Positions 33,767 to 43,748 of a stretch of 64,000 nt of DNA are shown here, piece by piece. The notes beneath the pieces are model-generated. The model searched no databases. It saw nothing but the letters and a program-made list of their open reading frames with translations, and had not been told where the DNA came from. Source of the stretch: Desulfobacteraceae bacterium (GTDB taxonomy: Bacteria > Desulfobacterota > Desulfobacteria > Desulfobacterales > UBA5852); assembly GCA_014237395.1 (NCBI GenBank), contig JABZFP010000015.1, forward strand, positions 62,001-126,000. The letters run 5' to 3'. Made by a program: the position numbers and the translations under genes. Every line of letters begins with the position of its first letter. Within the stretch, counting starts at the first letter, position 1.

Positions 33767-34816
33767 TCACCCGGATGCGTCTATCTCTTCCATACGATGG
33801 CAGGCCGCCAGGTGTGCGGAGTTGCCAGTGCCAGGCGTTGGCCGCAAGGCAGGCACTTCGTTCCGGCAGCGGTCGATGGCATAGGGGCACCGGGTTCGGA
33901 AATGGCAGCCGCTGGGGGGCGTAATGGGCGACGGGACATCCCCTGTCAACACCTGCCGCTTTTTGCGAACATCGGGATCCGCAACGGGAATGGCGGAGAT
34001 GAGCGCCTGGGTGTAGGGATGCCGCGGTTCCCGGTAGAGCACATCCGAGGCGGCATACTCCACGATGCGCCCCAGATACATGACCGCAATGTGGTCGGAA
34101 ATATGTTTTACCACCGCCAGATCGTGAGCGATGAAAAGATAGGTCAGCCCCATCTCCCGCTGCAGTTCCAACAGCAGGTTGATAATCTGGGACTGGATGG
34201 AAACATCCAGGGCCGAAACCGGTTCGTCGCAGATGACCAGACGCGGCTCCAGCGCGATCGCCCGGGCGATGCCGATCCGTTGACGCTGACCGCCGCTGAA
34301 TTCGTGGGGAAAGCGGATCAGTGAATTCCCGGGCAGCCCCACCCGCTCCAACAGTTGCTGAACCCGCTGCCGACGCTCCTCCGACGACCCGATACGGTGG
34401 ATCCGAAAGGGTTCTTCCAGGATTTCCTGAATCGTTTGTCGTGCGTTGAGGGACTCGAAGGGGTCCTGAAAAATGATCTGCATGTCGCGCCGGATGGCTT
34501 GCAAAGCCGCCCGGTCCAATGTCATCATGTTTTGACCGTCGAAATGCACCTGCCCCCCGGTGGGCCGGTACAATCTGAGCAGCGTGCGCCCCACGGTGGT
34601 TTTGCCGCAGCCGGACTCTCCAACAAGACCCAGCGTTTCCCCGGCCCGGATCTTAAATGAAACCCCGTCCACGGCAAAAACCTGGGCAACCTTGCGGCGC
34701 ATTACACCACCGTAAACGGGAAAATACATCTTGAGATCTTCGACCGCCAGCAACGGATTGGTCATGTTGCGCTTCGCGGCGTTCGCGTTTGTATCGCCCG
34801 GTCGTTGGTTGTTCAC
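33767..34816 (-). CDS. oppF: Oligopeptide ABC transporter ATP-binding protein (OppF/DppF-like)
   Basis: A 349-residue ATPase. Walker A is [15 protein letters not shown], the ABC signature is [17 protein letters not shown], Walker B is [14 protein letters not shown], and the H-loop is HDL. The C-terminal Opp-type extension carries the Fe-S-like Cys cluster ([15 protein letters not shown]...C). A GTG start overlaps the oppD stop (GTGA); an ATG 51 bases downstream is the alternative. It powers the transporter together with OppD and is the last gene of the operon. Confidence 0.93.
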   Translation of the reverse strand: MNNQRPGDTNANAAKRNMTNPLLAVEDLKMYFPVYGGVMRRKVAQVFAVDGVSFKIRAGETLGLVGESGCGKTTVGRTLLRLYRPTGGQVHFDGQNMMTLDRAALQAIRRDMQIIFQDPFESLNARQTIQEILEEPFRIHRIGSSEERRQRVQQLLERVGLPGNSLIRFPHEFSGGQRQRIGIARAIALEPRLVICDEPVSALDVSIQSQIINLLLELQREMGLTYLFIAHDLAVVKHISDHIAVMYLGRIVEYAASDVLYREPRHPYTQALISAIPVADPDVRKKRQVLTGDVPSPITPPSGCHFRTRCPYAIDRCRNEVPALRPTPGTGNSAHLAACHRMEEIDASG

Positions 34817-35832
34817 GCCGTTTTCTCCTTCCCGGATACGGTTTCCCAGGAATCGAGTTCGGCAGCAAAATAGCAGCCCGCGAAGTGCTCCGGACCGACT
34901 TCCACCAGCGGCGGCGGCGCCGTGCGGCAGACGTCACGGGCATGGGGGCAGCGGTTCTCGAACCGGCAGCCCGCCGGCAGGTTGTCCAGGGACGGCACGG
35001 CCCCCTTGATGACACGCAGGGGCTGCTTGTGGGGTGAATCCAGTGTCGGAATCGATGTCAGCAAACCGCGCGTGTAAGGGTGCCGGGGATTGTGAAACAG
35101 CTCCCGGATGGGAGCGGTCTCGGCCACCTTGCCGGCGTACATGACCACCACGTCATGGCAGATTTCGGCAATGACACCCAGATCGTGGGTGATGAAAATG
35201 ACCGACATGCCTGTTTCCGCCTGCAGGTCGCGGATCAGATCCAAAATCTGGGCCTGGATGGTCACATCCAGGGCCGTGGTAGGTTCGTCCGCGATCAGGA
35301 TATCGGGTTTGCAGGCCAGCGCCATGGCGATCATGACCCGCTGCCGCATGCCCCCCGATATCTGATGCGGGTATTCGGTCATGCGCTTCAGGGGTTCGGG
35401 GATACCGACTTTCTGCAGCATTCCCAGAGAGGCTTTCTTGACCTCGCTGTCGGCCATTTGCGGGAAATGCAGGTGAAAGATCTCGCTCACCTGCCGTCCG
35501 ATGGTGTGCACCGGGTTGAGGGCGGTCATGGGCTCCTGGAAAATCATGGCGATCTGGTTGCCGCGCACGGCATGCATGTCACCGGCCGGCAGCGCCAGGA
35601 TATCCATACCCTTGAACACGATCCGCCCCGTGAGAATTTTCCCCGCCGGTTTAGGCAGCAAGCGCATGATGGAAAGGGCTGTAACACTCTTGCCGCAGCC
35701 GGATTCTCCCACGATACCCAGGTTGCGGCCCTTTCGCAGGACAAAGCCCACATCGTCCACCGCCCGCACCCGCCCGCCTTCCGTATCGAAGGCGGTCGTC
35801 AGGTTTTCCACCGTTAAAATCAGATCATCCAA
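34813..35832 (-). CDS. oppD: Oligopeptide ABC transporter ATP-binding protein (OppD/DppD-like)
   Basis: A 339-residue ATPase with Walker [16 protein letters not shown], signature [16 protein letters not shown], Walker [15 protein letters not shown] and switch His in THDLGV. The Opp-type C-terminal Cys cluster is [15 protein letters not shown]. The only in-frame start upstream of the conserved N-terminus is a TTG at 35832, as a stop codon lies just before it. It ends 4 bases inside oppF. In E. coli Yej these two ATPases are one fused protein (YejF); here they are separate. Confidence 0.93.
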   Translation of the reverse strand: MDDLILTVENLTTAFDTEGGRVRAVDDVGFVLRKGRNLGIVGESGCGKSVTALSIMRLLPKPAGKILTGRIVFKGMDILALPAGDMHAVRGNQIAMIFQEPMTALNPVHTIGRQVSEIFHLHFPQMADSEVKKASLGMLQKVGIPEPLKRMTEYPHQISGGMRQRVMIAMALACKPDILIADEPTTALDVTIQAQILDLIRDLQAETGMSVIFITHDLGVIAEICHDVVVMYAGKVAETAPIRELFHNPRHPYTRGLLTSIPTLDSPHKQPLRVIKGAVPSLDNLPAGCRFENRCPHARDVCRTAPPPLVEVGPEHFAGCYFAAELDSWETVSGKEKTA

Positions 35833-35888
35833 AGCAGCGACTTTCTTCTAAAACGAGGGTAGGTGAAATGGAACGCTATCCCCCATGA

Positions 35889-37778
35889 TTACGACCCTAT
35901 CTTATAGGTCTCCTCCCGCAGGGTAACCGGCTCGAAAACGTCACCCCGGCGCATGGCTTCCCGGGTTTGCTCGTACCGATCTTCATCGAACCAGAAGAGC
36001 CCCCCTGAAGAACTACCGAAGGGATCGAACAGGCTGCCCGAAGACCGTGTGGCAGGCGGGTCCGGAAACCGCCACCAGCGCCAGTAGGCTTCACGAAAAT
36101 AGGGTACCATGAAGGTCGGTACGAAGGCTCCGGTTTCGTGCACCTTGGCCTGTATTTTCAGGGCCAGGTCGATCCGTTCGGCCTCGTCCAGCGACTCCCG
36201 GTAGCGGTCGATCATATCGTCGAGGTCCGGATCGTCGACATTGCTGATATTGTTGGTCTGGGGCCGGTGGGCATTGGCCGAATGCCAGAACTCCCAGAAA
36301 TGCGGCCGCATACCGGTGCTCCAGCCCAACCAGCCCACATCGTGCCGCTTTTCCATGACCTTCTTGTACTGGGCCGCCGGATCGAGGCGCTGCAGCCGCA
36401 GTTCGATTCCGGCCTTGAGGGCCTCCTCTTTTAAGACCACCAGACGGGGGGTGTGTTCCTCGCGGCTGTAGGACACCTCCACCGAATACCGCTGGCCGTC
36501 CCTCGCCCAGATGCCGTCGGGTCCGCGTTGCCAGCCGGCGTCCTGCATAAGGCGATCGACCTTTGCCAGATCGAAACGCCGGGCGGTTATGTCGTTGTTG
36601 GAATACTGACCATAACCGACGTAGGCGCTTTCCAGGCGGAAATAGTCGTTGTAGAGAACGGTTTCGATCACGCGCTGGATATTCATGGCATGGGCGAAGG
36701 CTAAGCGCAGGCGCGGGTCTTTGAATATCTCCCGATCCAGGTTGAGCCAGAGCCCCTGGGCGGACTGCTGGGTGTCGTTGAAAAACCACATGCGGTGGAC
36801 ATAGCCCTTTTCCACAACCGGTGTCTGACTTTTAAAATGCCAGAATTTGGGCATGGTCAGTGCAAAGCTGTCCAGCTTGGCTTTTTTAAAATACTCCCAC
36901 TGCAGGTTGAAATCCCGAATCACGGTGTAGCGTACCTTGTCGACGTTGTAACGGTGCTTGAAATAGCGTCGTTCGCTGGCCCACCATTCCGGTTTGCGTT
37001 CGAAAAGAATATAACGGCCCTTCTTGAATTCCGTCATCTGGTAAGGGCCGGTATTGGGAACGATTTCCCAGTTGTAGCGGCGCACGAAATCCTCGTCCAG
37101 TTGGCAGTAGTAATGACGGGGGGTCGGACTAATGGGAATTTTGAGGTGAAGATCCGGCTGGGCTTTGGTGCCGACCACCGCCAGGTTGTGGTCGTCGTAG
37201 ACGATCACGCGATCGATCTCTTTGGTGTAGTAATCATTGTACCAGGGCGCCACGATGTGCTTGGAACGCATGAATTCGAGTGTATAGACAAAATCATCGG
37301 CCGTCACCGGATGGCCGTCGGACCAGCGGGCCGCCGGATCGAGCTTGAAAAACATGGTCTTCTTGTCGTCGCCAAAGGCCCAGTGTGTGGCCAGTTCCGG
37401 AATGATATTCTCGGTGTTGGGATGAATTCCGATCAGCCCGAACTGGTTGCCCAGAATGGCCCCACGGAAACTGGAGTTGGAGTCCGGCCCCACCACCCGA
37501 AACGTCAAAGGGAAGGACAACAGGGCCTCGTGAAAGGTGCCGCCCGTGCCCGCCTCCGGTGACGCAAAGACCGGATCGCTGTCGTTGGTCAGCCATTCAA
37601 TCCCCTCCGGCAGCGTCTCCCGCGGGTAAGGCACCAGGGTCTCACAGGGCACCCGTAACGAAGCCTTCTCTTCAGCACGCTCCACCCCGCTGCCGCAGCC
37701 CGCAAGGAGCAATACAAAAATCAGCCAACTGAAAATCAGGCATCGTCGTAAATTATAGGTGGGTGTAAATTTTTTCAC
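35889..37778 (-). CDS. yejA: Peptide-binding lipoprotein of the transporter (SBP family 5)
   Basis: A 629-residue extracellular solute-binding protein. The lipobox is LLLAGC near residue 25. Family 5 motifs include ATHWAFGDDKKTMFFKLDPAARWSDGHPVTADDFVYTLEF, with NTGPYQMTEF and RLAFAHAMNIQRVIE. Length and order match YejA-type peptide/microcin-C receptors. I use the GTG at 37778, giving a normal signal peptide (KKFTPTYNLRRCLIFSWLIF). The upstream in-frame extension runs into the structured repeat at 37799-37942 and is unlikely to be translated. It captures peptides in the periplasm. Confidence 0.88.
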   Translation of the reverse strand: MKKFTPTYNLRRCLIFSWLIFVLLLAGCGSGVERAEEKASLRVPCETLVPYPRETLPEGIEWLTNDSDPVFASPEAGTGGTFHEALLSFPLTFRVVGPDSNSSFRGAILGNQFGLIGIHPNTENIIPELATHWAFGDDKKTMFFKLDPAARWSDGHPVTADDFVYTLEFMRSKHIVAPWYNDYYTKEIDRVIVYDDHNLAVVGTKAQPDLHLKIPISPTPRHYYCQLDEDFVRRYNWEIVPNTGPYQMTEFKKGRYILFERKPEWWASERRYFKHRYNVDKVRYTVIRDFNLQWEYFKKAKLDSFALTMPKFWHFKSQTPVVEKGYVHRMWFFNDTQQSAQGLWLNLDREIFKDPRLRLAFAHAMNIQRVIETVLYNDYFRLESAYVGYGQYSNNDITARRFDLAKVDRLMQDAGWQRGPDGIWARDGQRYSVEVSYSREEHTPRLVVLKEEALKAGIELRLQRLDPAAQYKKVMEKRHDVGWLGWSTGMRPHFWEFWHSANAHRPQTNNISNVDDPDLDDMIDRYRESLDEAERIDLALKIQAKVHETGAFVPTFMVPYFREAYWRWWRFPDPPATRSSGSLFDPFGSSSGGLFWFDEDRYEQTREAMRRGDVFEPVTLREETYKIGS

Positions 37779-37798
37779 GATGAATTCCGTACCATTCC

Positions 37799-37942
37799 GT
37801 GTACCACCATGAGGGGCAGATTTTGGTTCCAGGCAAGACCGCAGCCGGTTTGGGACCGCAGGCGTAGCTGGCGCTACGTCGAGGATCACAAACCGGCGAG
37901 AACGCCGCCTGGGATCAAAAGATGTGCCTCATGGTGGTACAC
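37799..37942. repeat. Structured intergenic repeat, copy 1
   Basis: A 144 bp element between yejE and the binding-protein gene, ending 4 bases from the yejE stop. Outer arms GTGTACCACCATGAGG and CCTCATGGTGGTACAC are perfect over 16 bases. A further arm pair (CAGATTTTGG... with ...ATCAAAAGATG) and an inner stem GCCGGTTTG/CAAACCGGC continue inward to a GTAGC-TGGC-GCTAC tip. The core matches copy 2 (39136-39284) closely, but the outer arms do not. Confidence 0.75.
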
Positions 37943-37945
37943 GCG

Positions 37946-38995
37946 TCACTCGTAGGTGGTATGCATTTTAGGATCCAACGCCTCCCGCACAGCCTCGCCG
38001 ATAAACGTCACCAGCACCAGGGTCAGCACCATGGCCGCCACCACCGAGCCGGACAGCCACCAGGCGCTCAGGTTGGCCCATCCCTGCTGGAGCAGTTCGC
38101 CCCAGCTGGGTTCCGGCGGCGGCAGGCCGAAGCCCAGAAAGTCGAGGGCGGCCAACGCCACGATGCCGCCCGCCACCTGAAACGGCACATACGACACGAT
38201 GACACTGACGGTGTTCGGCAGGATATGGCGAAAGATGATCCGGCTGTGGGAGGCCCCCAGTGCCCGGGCAGCCAGGACATAATCGCGGGCCCGTTCCTTG
38301 TAGGTCACGGTCCGCATGGTCCAGGTCATACCCATCCATCCAAACGCCCACAAAATGAACAGCAGAATCCAGAAATTGGGAATCACCACCGAGGCGATAA
38401 TGATGATGACATACAAGTTCGGCACCGAAGACCAGATTTCGATGAGGCGCTGGAAAATGAGGTCGAAAGGGCCACCGAAATAGCCCATGCTGCTGCCGAG
38501 GCTGATCCCGGTCATAAAGGTCGCCAGGAGAAGTGCCAGGGAGAAGAAGATCGCCAGGCGAAACCCGTATACCAGCCGTGCCAGCACGTCGCGTCCGGAG
38601 GCGTCCGTGCCGCAGAAATGACGATCCCGGGTCGAGGGCGGTGACGGCGGCAGGGTGTTGTCCCGGAAATCATTTTCGTACGGGTTGTAGGGCACCGGCG
38701 GCATCAGCACCCAGTTGCGCCCCCCTTCCGCCTCGAACTGGCGGGCCAGCTCACGGTAGTTGGTTTCATGCTGGTAGTCCTGCCCGAACACGGTACCGGG
38801 GATGGGGTTGCCGTAAGTCGGCCAGTAAAACTGGCCTTGATAGTGCACGACCAGTGCCCGGCTGTTGACCAGCAGCTCGGCCCCCAGCGACAGCAGGATC
38901 ATGAACACCAAGACCAGCAAAGAGACATAGCCGCGCCGGATCGATCGAAACCGGCGGAATTTCTTGATGGTCAGTGGGTTGAATCGAATTCGCAT
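37946..38995 (-). CDS. yejE: Peptide ABC transporter permease YejE
   Basis: A 349-residue inner-membrane permease. The N-terminus MRIRFNPLTIKKFRRF with the following helix (YVSLLVLVFMILLSLGAELLVN) is typical of YejE. It has six predicted transmembrane segments and the BPD permease loop (EAA motif region YVLAARALGASHSRIIFRHILPN). I start at the ATG at 38995; a longer in-frame extension has no typical sequence. Pairs with YejB to form the channel. Confidence 0.92.
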   Translation of the reverse strand: MRIRFNPLTIKKFRRFRSIRRGYVSLLVLVFMILLSLGAELLVNSRALVVHYQGQFYWPTYGNPIPGTVFGQDYQHETNYRELARQFEAEGGRNWVLMPPVPYNPYENDFRDNTLPPSPPSTRDRHFCGTDASGRDVLARLVYGFRLAIFFSLALLLATFMTGISLGSSMGYFGGPFDLIFQRLIEIWSSVPNLYVIIIIASVVIPNFWILLFILWAFGWMGMTWTMRTVTYKERARDYVLAARALGASHSRIIFRHILPNTVSVIVSYVPFQVAGGIVALAALDFLGFGLPPPEPSWGELLQQGWANLSAWWLSGSVVAAMVLTLVLVTFIGEAVREALDPKMHTTYE

Positions 38996-39135
38996 TGGGT
39001 TTTTATTTTCTCTGTCCAGCTGTCGTTGGGTCGGTTCCGGGTGACCTACTTTCGACGTTCGGTGGTTCGCGTCATGACGTGTTGGGAATTCAATAAAGTC
39101 TTTGACACCTAATCGTTCTTTTGTCGTTCTGCCCC

Positions 39136-39284
39136 ATGAGGTGGCCAGCAGGGGGTAGATGGCGTTTCCCAGCAAGGCCGCAGCCTCTTTGATGACCGCA
39201 GGCGTAGCTCATGCTACGTCGAGGATCGGCAAAAGGCGAGAACACCGCCGGGGAACTCAAGATGCCCTCTGCTGGTCACCTCAT
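39136..39284. repeat. Structured intergenic repeat, copy 2
   Basis: A 149 bp element that begins, in operon direction, at the yejB stop codon. Outer arms ATGAGGTGGCCAGCAGGGGG (39136-39155) and CCCTCTGCTGGTCACCTCAT (39265-39284) pair with two mismatches. The inner stem GCCTCTTTG/CAAAAGGC corresponds to the inner stem of copy 1 with different but still complementary bases. The shared core includes CCGCAGGCGTAGCT, GCTACGTCGAGGATC and GGCGAGAAC. The 288-base gap between yejB and yejE is filled mostly by this element. Confidence 0.75.
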
Positions 39285-40315
39285 CAATCAAATTGCACCC
39301 TCGGATCCACCGCCGCCACACAAACGTCCGACAAAATGTTGCCGATCAGAAAAAGCAGCGATGCGATTACCAGAACCCCCAAGACCACCGGATAGTCGCG
39401 CTCCAGCACCGATTCGTAGCCCAGCAGGCCCATCCCGTCGATGTTGAACACTTTTTCGATCAGGAAAGACCCCGTCAGGATGATCGAGATGTTGTGGCCG
39501 AAAGAGGTTGCGATGGGAATCAGGCTGTTGCGCAGGGCATGGCCGAAGACGGCGCGCCGGAATGGCAGCCCTTTGGCAATGGCGGTTCTAACATAGTCAG
39601 CCGCGAGGTTGTCCATCAGGGTGTTTTTCATCAAGAAGGTCATGGAGGCAAAGGCCCCGATCATATACGCGATGACCGGCAATACCGAATGCCAGGCGAG
39701 GTCGAGAATTTTATCGATCAGGGATAGTTCCTCGAAGTTTTCGCTCACCAGATTGCCAAGCGGAAAGACATCCCACCAGCCCGCCAGCCAGACCAGGAGG
39801 TAAATACCGATCACCCAGCCCGGGATGGCGTATCCGACAAATACGATGATCGAGGAGACATTGTCGAAGGCCGTTTTATGGCGAATGGCTTTCACGATGC
39901 CCAGCGGGATACACACCCCGTAGGTCAGTACCATGGATATCAAACCAAAATACAGCGAGATGGGGATGCGGGACCGGATCATGTCCCACACCGGATCCTG
40001 GTAGCGCGTGGAAATGCCGAGATCGCCCCGGATCACCTTGCCCAGCCAGGCGGCATAGCTGTTGAGCAGCGGCTTGTCGAACCCGTAGTATTGGCGCAGA
40101 AATTCGATCTGCTCATCGGAAAGCGGCTGGCGCTGCACACCGGCACCGGCGCTTGCGCGGCCACCGCCGCCTTCCACCTGCATGCGCTGGGCCTCGGCGA
40201 TCATGCGCTCGATCGGTCCCCCGGGCACAAAACGGGTAATGGCAAAGACCATCAGGGTAATGCCGATAAAAGTGGGAATGATGAGCAGGGTGCGGCGTAT
40301 GAAATAAGCCGTCAT
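39284..40315 (-). CDS. yejB: Peptide ABC transporter permease YejB
   Basis: A 343-residue permease. The N-terminus MTAYFIRRTLLIIPTFIGITL and FVPGGPIERMIAEA are YejB signatures. The Gln/Glu-rich insert before FLRQYYGFDKPLL is also typical. The permease loop is ADYVRTAIAKGLPFRRAVFGHALRN. It begins 18 bases after the receiver/kinase gene at 40334, so the whole unit may share a transcript. The stop codon is immediately followed by structured repeat copy 2. Confidence 0.92.
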   Translation of the reverse strand: MTAYFIRRTLLIIPTFIGITLMVFAITRFVPGGPIERMIAEAQRMQVEGGGGRASAGAGVQRQPLSDEQIEFLRQYYGFDKPLLNSYAAWLGKVIRGDLGISTRYQDPVWDMIRSRIPISLYFGLISMVLTYGVCIPLGIVKAIRHKTAFDNVSSIIVFVGYAIPGWVIGIYLLVWLAGWWDVFPLGNLVSENFEELSLIDKILDLAWHSVLPVIAYMIGAFASMTFLMKNTLMDNLAADYVRTAIAKGLPFRRAVFGHALRNSLIPIATSFGHNISIILTGSFLIEKVFNIDGMGLLGYESVLERDYPVVLGVLVIASLLFLIGNILSDVCVAAVDPRVQFD

Positions 40316-40333
40316 CGTGGTCTCCGCGCCAAA

Positions 40334-41476
40334 TCAGCTGTCCGGCGGATTTTTGGGCAGATGCAGGGTGAAGCAGGTGCCGGTGCCGCGCCCCGAAGCC
40401 AGCACGATCCGGCCCCCGTGACGCTCGACGATTCGCTTGGTCATCATCAGGCCGATTCCCGTCCCCCGGGTCCCCTTGGTGCTGAAAAACCCTTTAAAAA
40501 TATGTTTCTGGGTTTCGGTGTCAATCCCCGGGCCGTTGTCACAAACCTTGTAGACCAGACCATCATCCGGCCCCGGCAACAACTCCACCACGATTTCCCG
40601 CCCGTCCTGGCGGGCGGACTCTTCATCGAAGGCTTCAATGGCGTTCTGGATCAGATTGACCAGACAGCGATACAGGCTTTCCGAATCGATGCGCCGGGGT
40701 GTGACCCCCTCCAAGGTATTGACTTTAAAGGCAATTCCATTTTCCTCGGCGCGATTGCGCAGCAATTCCAACGCTTCATTGAGTGCCCGCAGGGGGGTGT
40801 CCGTTTGGAAATTCAAATGCTCCGATTTCCCGAAATCCAGCAGGTCCATGGCGAGGTTTTTTATCTTATCGACATTCCCCTCGACCATGCCCCAACCGCG
40901 CATGAGATAATCGCGATTGTCGTCCTCGATGCCCCGCTGCATGACGTAGATGCCGCCTTTGAGCGCGCCGGCAATATTTTTGATCGTGTGGGCCAGTTCG
41001 GACGCCGCCCGGCCGACGGCCGCCAGGTTCTCGACTTCCAGCAGTTGGCGGGTTTTTTCTTCGGCAATCTGTTCCAGATTGTCGGTGTAGGCTTTCAGCT
41101 GCCGCCGCATGGCGATGCGCTCTTCAGCGCGGTGCAGGGCCACCTCCAGCATGTCATCGTTGATGGGCTTGGTGATGAAATCAGTGGCCTGCAGTTTCAA
41201 GCTGTCAATCGCCAGCTCCATGTCGCCATGACCCGTAATCATGATGACCTCGGTGGCCGGTGCCTGGGTTTTGATGCGGCGCAGGAGTTCGATGCCGTCC
41301 ATACCCGGCATCTTGATGTCGCTGAGCACAATGGAGGGGACCGTGCGTTGAAAGGTCTGGAGCGCAGCCTCACCGTTTTCTGCTGTATAAACGCTATAGC
41401 CGAGTTCGGTCAGGTAGATTTCAAGAACGTCACGGAGATCGGGTTCATCATCAACCAGCAGAATTGTTTGTTCCAT
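40334..41476 (-). CDS. Receiver-histidine kinase (REC first)
   Basis: A 380-residue cytoplasmic protein: receiver (1-120) with phosphoacceptor in SDIKMPGMDG, then a coiled linker, an atypical His box (ASELAHTIKNIAGAL) and an ATPase domain (residue ~265 onward; N-box NLIQNAIEAF, KVCDNGPGID, GTGIGLMMTK). No transmembrane segment. The ATG at 41476 overlaps the previous kinase by 26 bases, so they are coupled. Its receiver is very close to that of the 43745-45715 protein, suggesting duplication. Confidence 0.9.
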   Translation of the reverse strand: MEQTILLVDDEPDLRDVLEIYLTELGYSVYTAENGEAALQTFQRTVPSIVLSDIKMPGMDGIELLRRIKTQAPATEVIMITGHGDMELAIDSLKLQATDFITKPINDDMLEVALHRAEERIAMRRQLKAYTDNLEQIAEEKTRQLLEVENLAAVGRAASELAHTIKNIAGALKGGIYVMQRGIEDDNRDYLMRGWGMVEGNVDKIKNLAMDLLDFGKSEHLNFQTDTPLRALNEALELLRNRAEENGIAFKVNTLEGVTPRRIDSESLYRCLVNLIQNAIEAFDEESARQDGREIVVELLPGPDDGLVYKVCDNGPGIDTETQKHIFKGFFSTKGTRGTGIGLMMTKRIVERHGGRIVLASGRGTGTCFTLHLPKNPPDS

Positions 41477-43748
41477 TTTGCCCGGCCTTGGAAGAAAATC
41501 GCATGACAAAGCAGGCCCCGCCCTCGGTGCTGGGTTTGACAAAAATTTCCCCGCCGAGTTCGCTGACGATACCGTAACTGATGGAAAGGCCCAGTCCGGT
41601 GCCTTTACCCACATCCTTGGTCGTGAAGAACGGTTCGAAGATTTTTCCCGCGATGGCCGGCGGAATCCCAATCCCCGAATCACAGATTTCCACGACGATC
41701 GTGTCGTCATCCTGATACGTCACGATACGGATGGTCTTACCGTTTTTATCGTCATCATGCAATTCCCATCTTTCCTCGATGGCATCCCGGGCATTGATAA
41801 AGAGGTTCACGAAAACTTGTTCGAGTCGGTTGGGCTCCGCCATGATGGCCGGCAATGCGGGATCCAGGTCCCATTCGGTGGTGATGCCGCGCACCTTGAA
41901 CTGCTGGTCGAACATTTCGAAGGCTTTTTCGATCACGGCATTGATCTGCGTGCGTTCACGCCGGGCATCGTATTTGCGTGAAAACTGGCGCATGTGCTCG
42001 ATGATATTGGACGCCCGGTCGACATTGGCATCGATTTTGCCGGAAACGTTCCGCAGGGTCTCATCATCCGCCAGGACGCTTTTCTTGAGTTTCTTCATCA
42101 GGATCGAGCCGGCCGTCTTGATCACCGCCAGGGGCTGATTCAGTTCATGGGCCACACCGGATGCCATTTCCCCCAGCGTGGCCATTTTGCTGGCCTGGAT
42201 CAACTGCTGCTCCGCCTCGAGCCGTTTGGTAATATCGCCGGTGGTGACAAGCAGAACATCCCGGTTCCGATATTTCGAAGGGGAAACCCGGATGGTGACA
42301 TAAATGGTCCGTCCGTCCTTGTGGCGGTGGCGGGCCTGATTGATCACGCGGCCCCGGTGGATCTGGGCGGCATAGCTGGCGCGCTCCTCTTCCAGGAACA
42401 GCGCCAGGAAGCTGGTGGTCAGCAGCTCTTTCGGTTCCAGGCCGTAAACCGCCACCACGCTCTGGTTGCAGTCCAGGATCTCCAGGGTCTCTTCATCCAG
42501 CACGAACACCGGGTTGGGGATATTGTTGAAAATGTCGTAGTATTTTTTTTCGGCTTCCTTGAGTTGATCCTCCAGCAGCCGGCTGTGGGTGATGTCGAGG
42601 CACATTTCCATGGCGGCCACGATTTCACCCCTTTCGTCACGGATGGGTGACGTCCGCACGATCCAGTGGGCCGGCTCACCCGCTTTGGTCAAACCGGCTT
42701 CTTCGCTGTAGTGGGTGCCGCCGTCCTGGAAGGTTTTCTCCACCGGGCAGTTTTCGCATTTTTCGGTACGGCCTTTGTAGGCATAGTAGCAGAAGTCACC
42801 GGGCTTCGGTGCAAAGGTGTCCTCGAATTCCTGATTGTACTCGATCAGGCGATAGTTGCGGTCCTGTACGGTGATGGCGCACGGCACCTGTTCGAAAAGC
42901 TGGCGAAACCGGTCTTTCTGTTTGTTGAGCTCATCCTGTTTACCGGCGATCTGCCGGGCCATGTCGGTGATGGCTTCGGCCAACTGCTCCATTTCATAGC
43001 TTTCTTCGGCATCGATGGTATGGGAGTAGTCGCCTTTGGCAATGCGCCGGGTTTCATGGATCAGTTTTTTGATGGGCTGATTGACAAAACGCAGGATGAA
43101 CAAGCCGATCATGACCGATGTAAACAGAAAAATGAGCACCGCCAGACCGATGATGCCGTTTTGCACGACCCCGATCTCGGCATCGGTCTCGTTGAGCGAC
43201 ACCACCACGTCCAGCAAGCCCAGAACACGGATGTCGGAAGGATGGACATGACAGCTGCCCGTGCACCCGGCTTCGTTCATGATCGGCGAAATGAGCCCCA
43301 TCATGCGTCGGCCGCTGGCATCCGTCGGGAGCATGCGCACGCGCGTGTTCAAGGGCAGTTCGGTGGGCGGCGGATCCTGGTGGTGGCAGATGCGGCAGGC
43401 TTCGGAATCGATGGTCGTACGACGGCCGATTTCGGTTTCCCGGTTGGAAAACCGCACCAGGCCCTCCTTGTTGTAAATCCGGATAAACTCGATTTCCTTT
43501 TGCCGGCTGATATTGCGAATGATGCGGTCGATGTCTTCACCGGAATTGAGCATCATGGCGTAGTGCGTGCCCAGCTTGATGGTATTGCTCAAACGCTCCG
43601 TCTGCATGAGGATTTCCCCCATCATGCGCTGCTTCTGGTAGCGAATGCTGAAAAACGCCCACGCGGCAATACAGACCAGCAGGGTAATCCCCACCGCCAG
43701 GATCAACGACGTGATCAGGCTGGTCCGCGGTGGCTGCGTGTCTTTCAC
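41451..43748 (-). CDS. Membrane sensor histidine kinase with periplasmic CxxCH domain
   Basis: A 765-residue kinase. Transmembrane segment 1 (~12-32), a periplasmic domain of ~150 residues, transmembrane segment 2 (~190-215), HAMP, two PAS domains, His box ([17 protein letters not shown]) and ATPase domain ([28 protein letters not shown]). The periplasmic part contains CRICHH (CxxCH) and CTGSCHVH (CxxxCH), i.e. one haem c site and possibly a second unusual one. The first PAS has a C-x8-CxxCP cluster. The GTG start overlaps the upstream stop (GTGA), with GGAGGG before it. A redox or ligand sensor is likely. Confidence 0.9.
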   Translation of the reverse strand: MKDTQPPRTSLITSLILAVGITLLVCIAAWAFFSIRYQKQRMMGEILMQTERLSNTIKLGTHYAMMLNSGEDIDRIIRNISRQKEIEFIRIYNKEGLVRFSNRETEIGRRTTIDSEACRICHHQDPPPTELPLNTRVRMLPTDASGRRMMGLISPIMNEAGCTGSCHVHPSDIRVLGLLDVVVSLNETDAEIGVVQNGIIGLAVLIFLFTSVMIGLFILRFVNQPIKKLIHETRRIAKGDYSHTIDAEESYEMEQLAEAITDMARQIAGKQDELNKQKDRFRQLFEQVPCAITVQDRNYRLIEYNQEFEDTFAPKPGDFCYYAYKGRTEKCENCPVEKTFQDGGTHYSEEAGLTKAGEPAHWIVRTSPIRDERGEIVAAMEMCLDITHSRLLEDQLKEAEKKYYDIFNNIPNPVFVLDEETLEILDCNQSVVAVYGLEPKELLTTSFLALFLEEERASYAAQIHRGRVINQARHRHKDGRTIYVTIRVSPSKYRNRDVLLVTTGDITKRLEAEQQLIQASKMATLGEMASGVAHELNQPLAVIKTAGSILMKKLKKSVLADDETLRNVSGKIDANVDRASNIIEHMRQFSRKYDARRERTQINAVIEKAFEMFDQQFKVRGITTEWDLDPALPAIMAEPNRLEQVFVNLFINARDAIEERWELHDDDKNGKTIRIVTYQDDDTIVVEICDSGIGIPPAIAGKIFEPFFTTKDVGKGTGLGLSISYGIVSELGGEIFVKPSTEGGACFVMRFSSKAGQNGTNNSAG

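Noticed and set aside
37799..39284. Structured repeats as insertion sequences or a CRISPR array
   Set aside because: No transposase frame or target duplications are visible; there are only two copies, without regular spacers.
39878..41506. 542-codon plus-strand open frame
   Set aside because: It spans the antisense of yejB and the receiver kinase, two clear genes, and has no recognisable domain.
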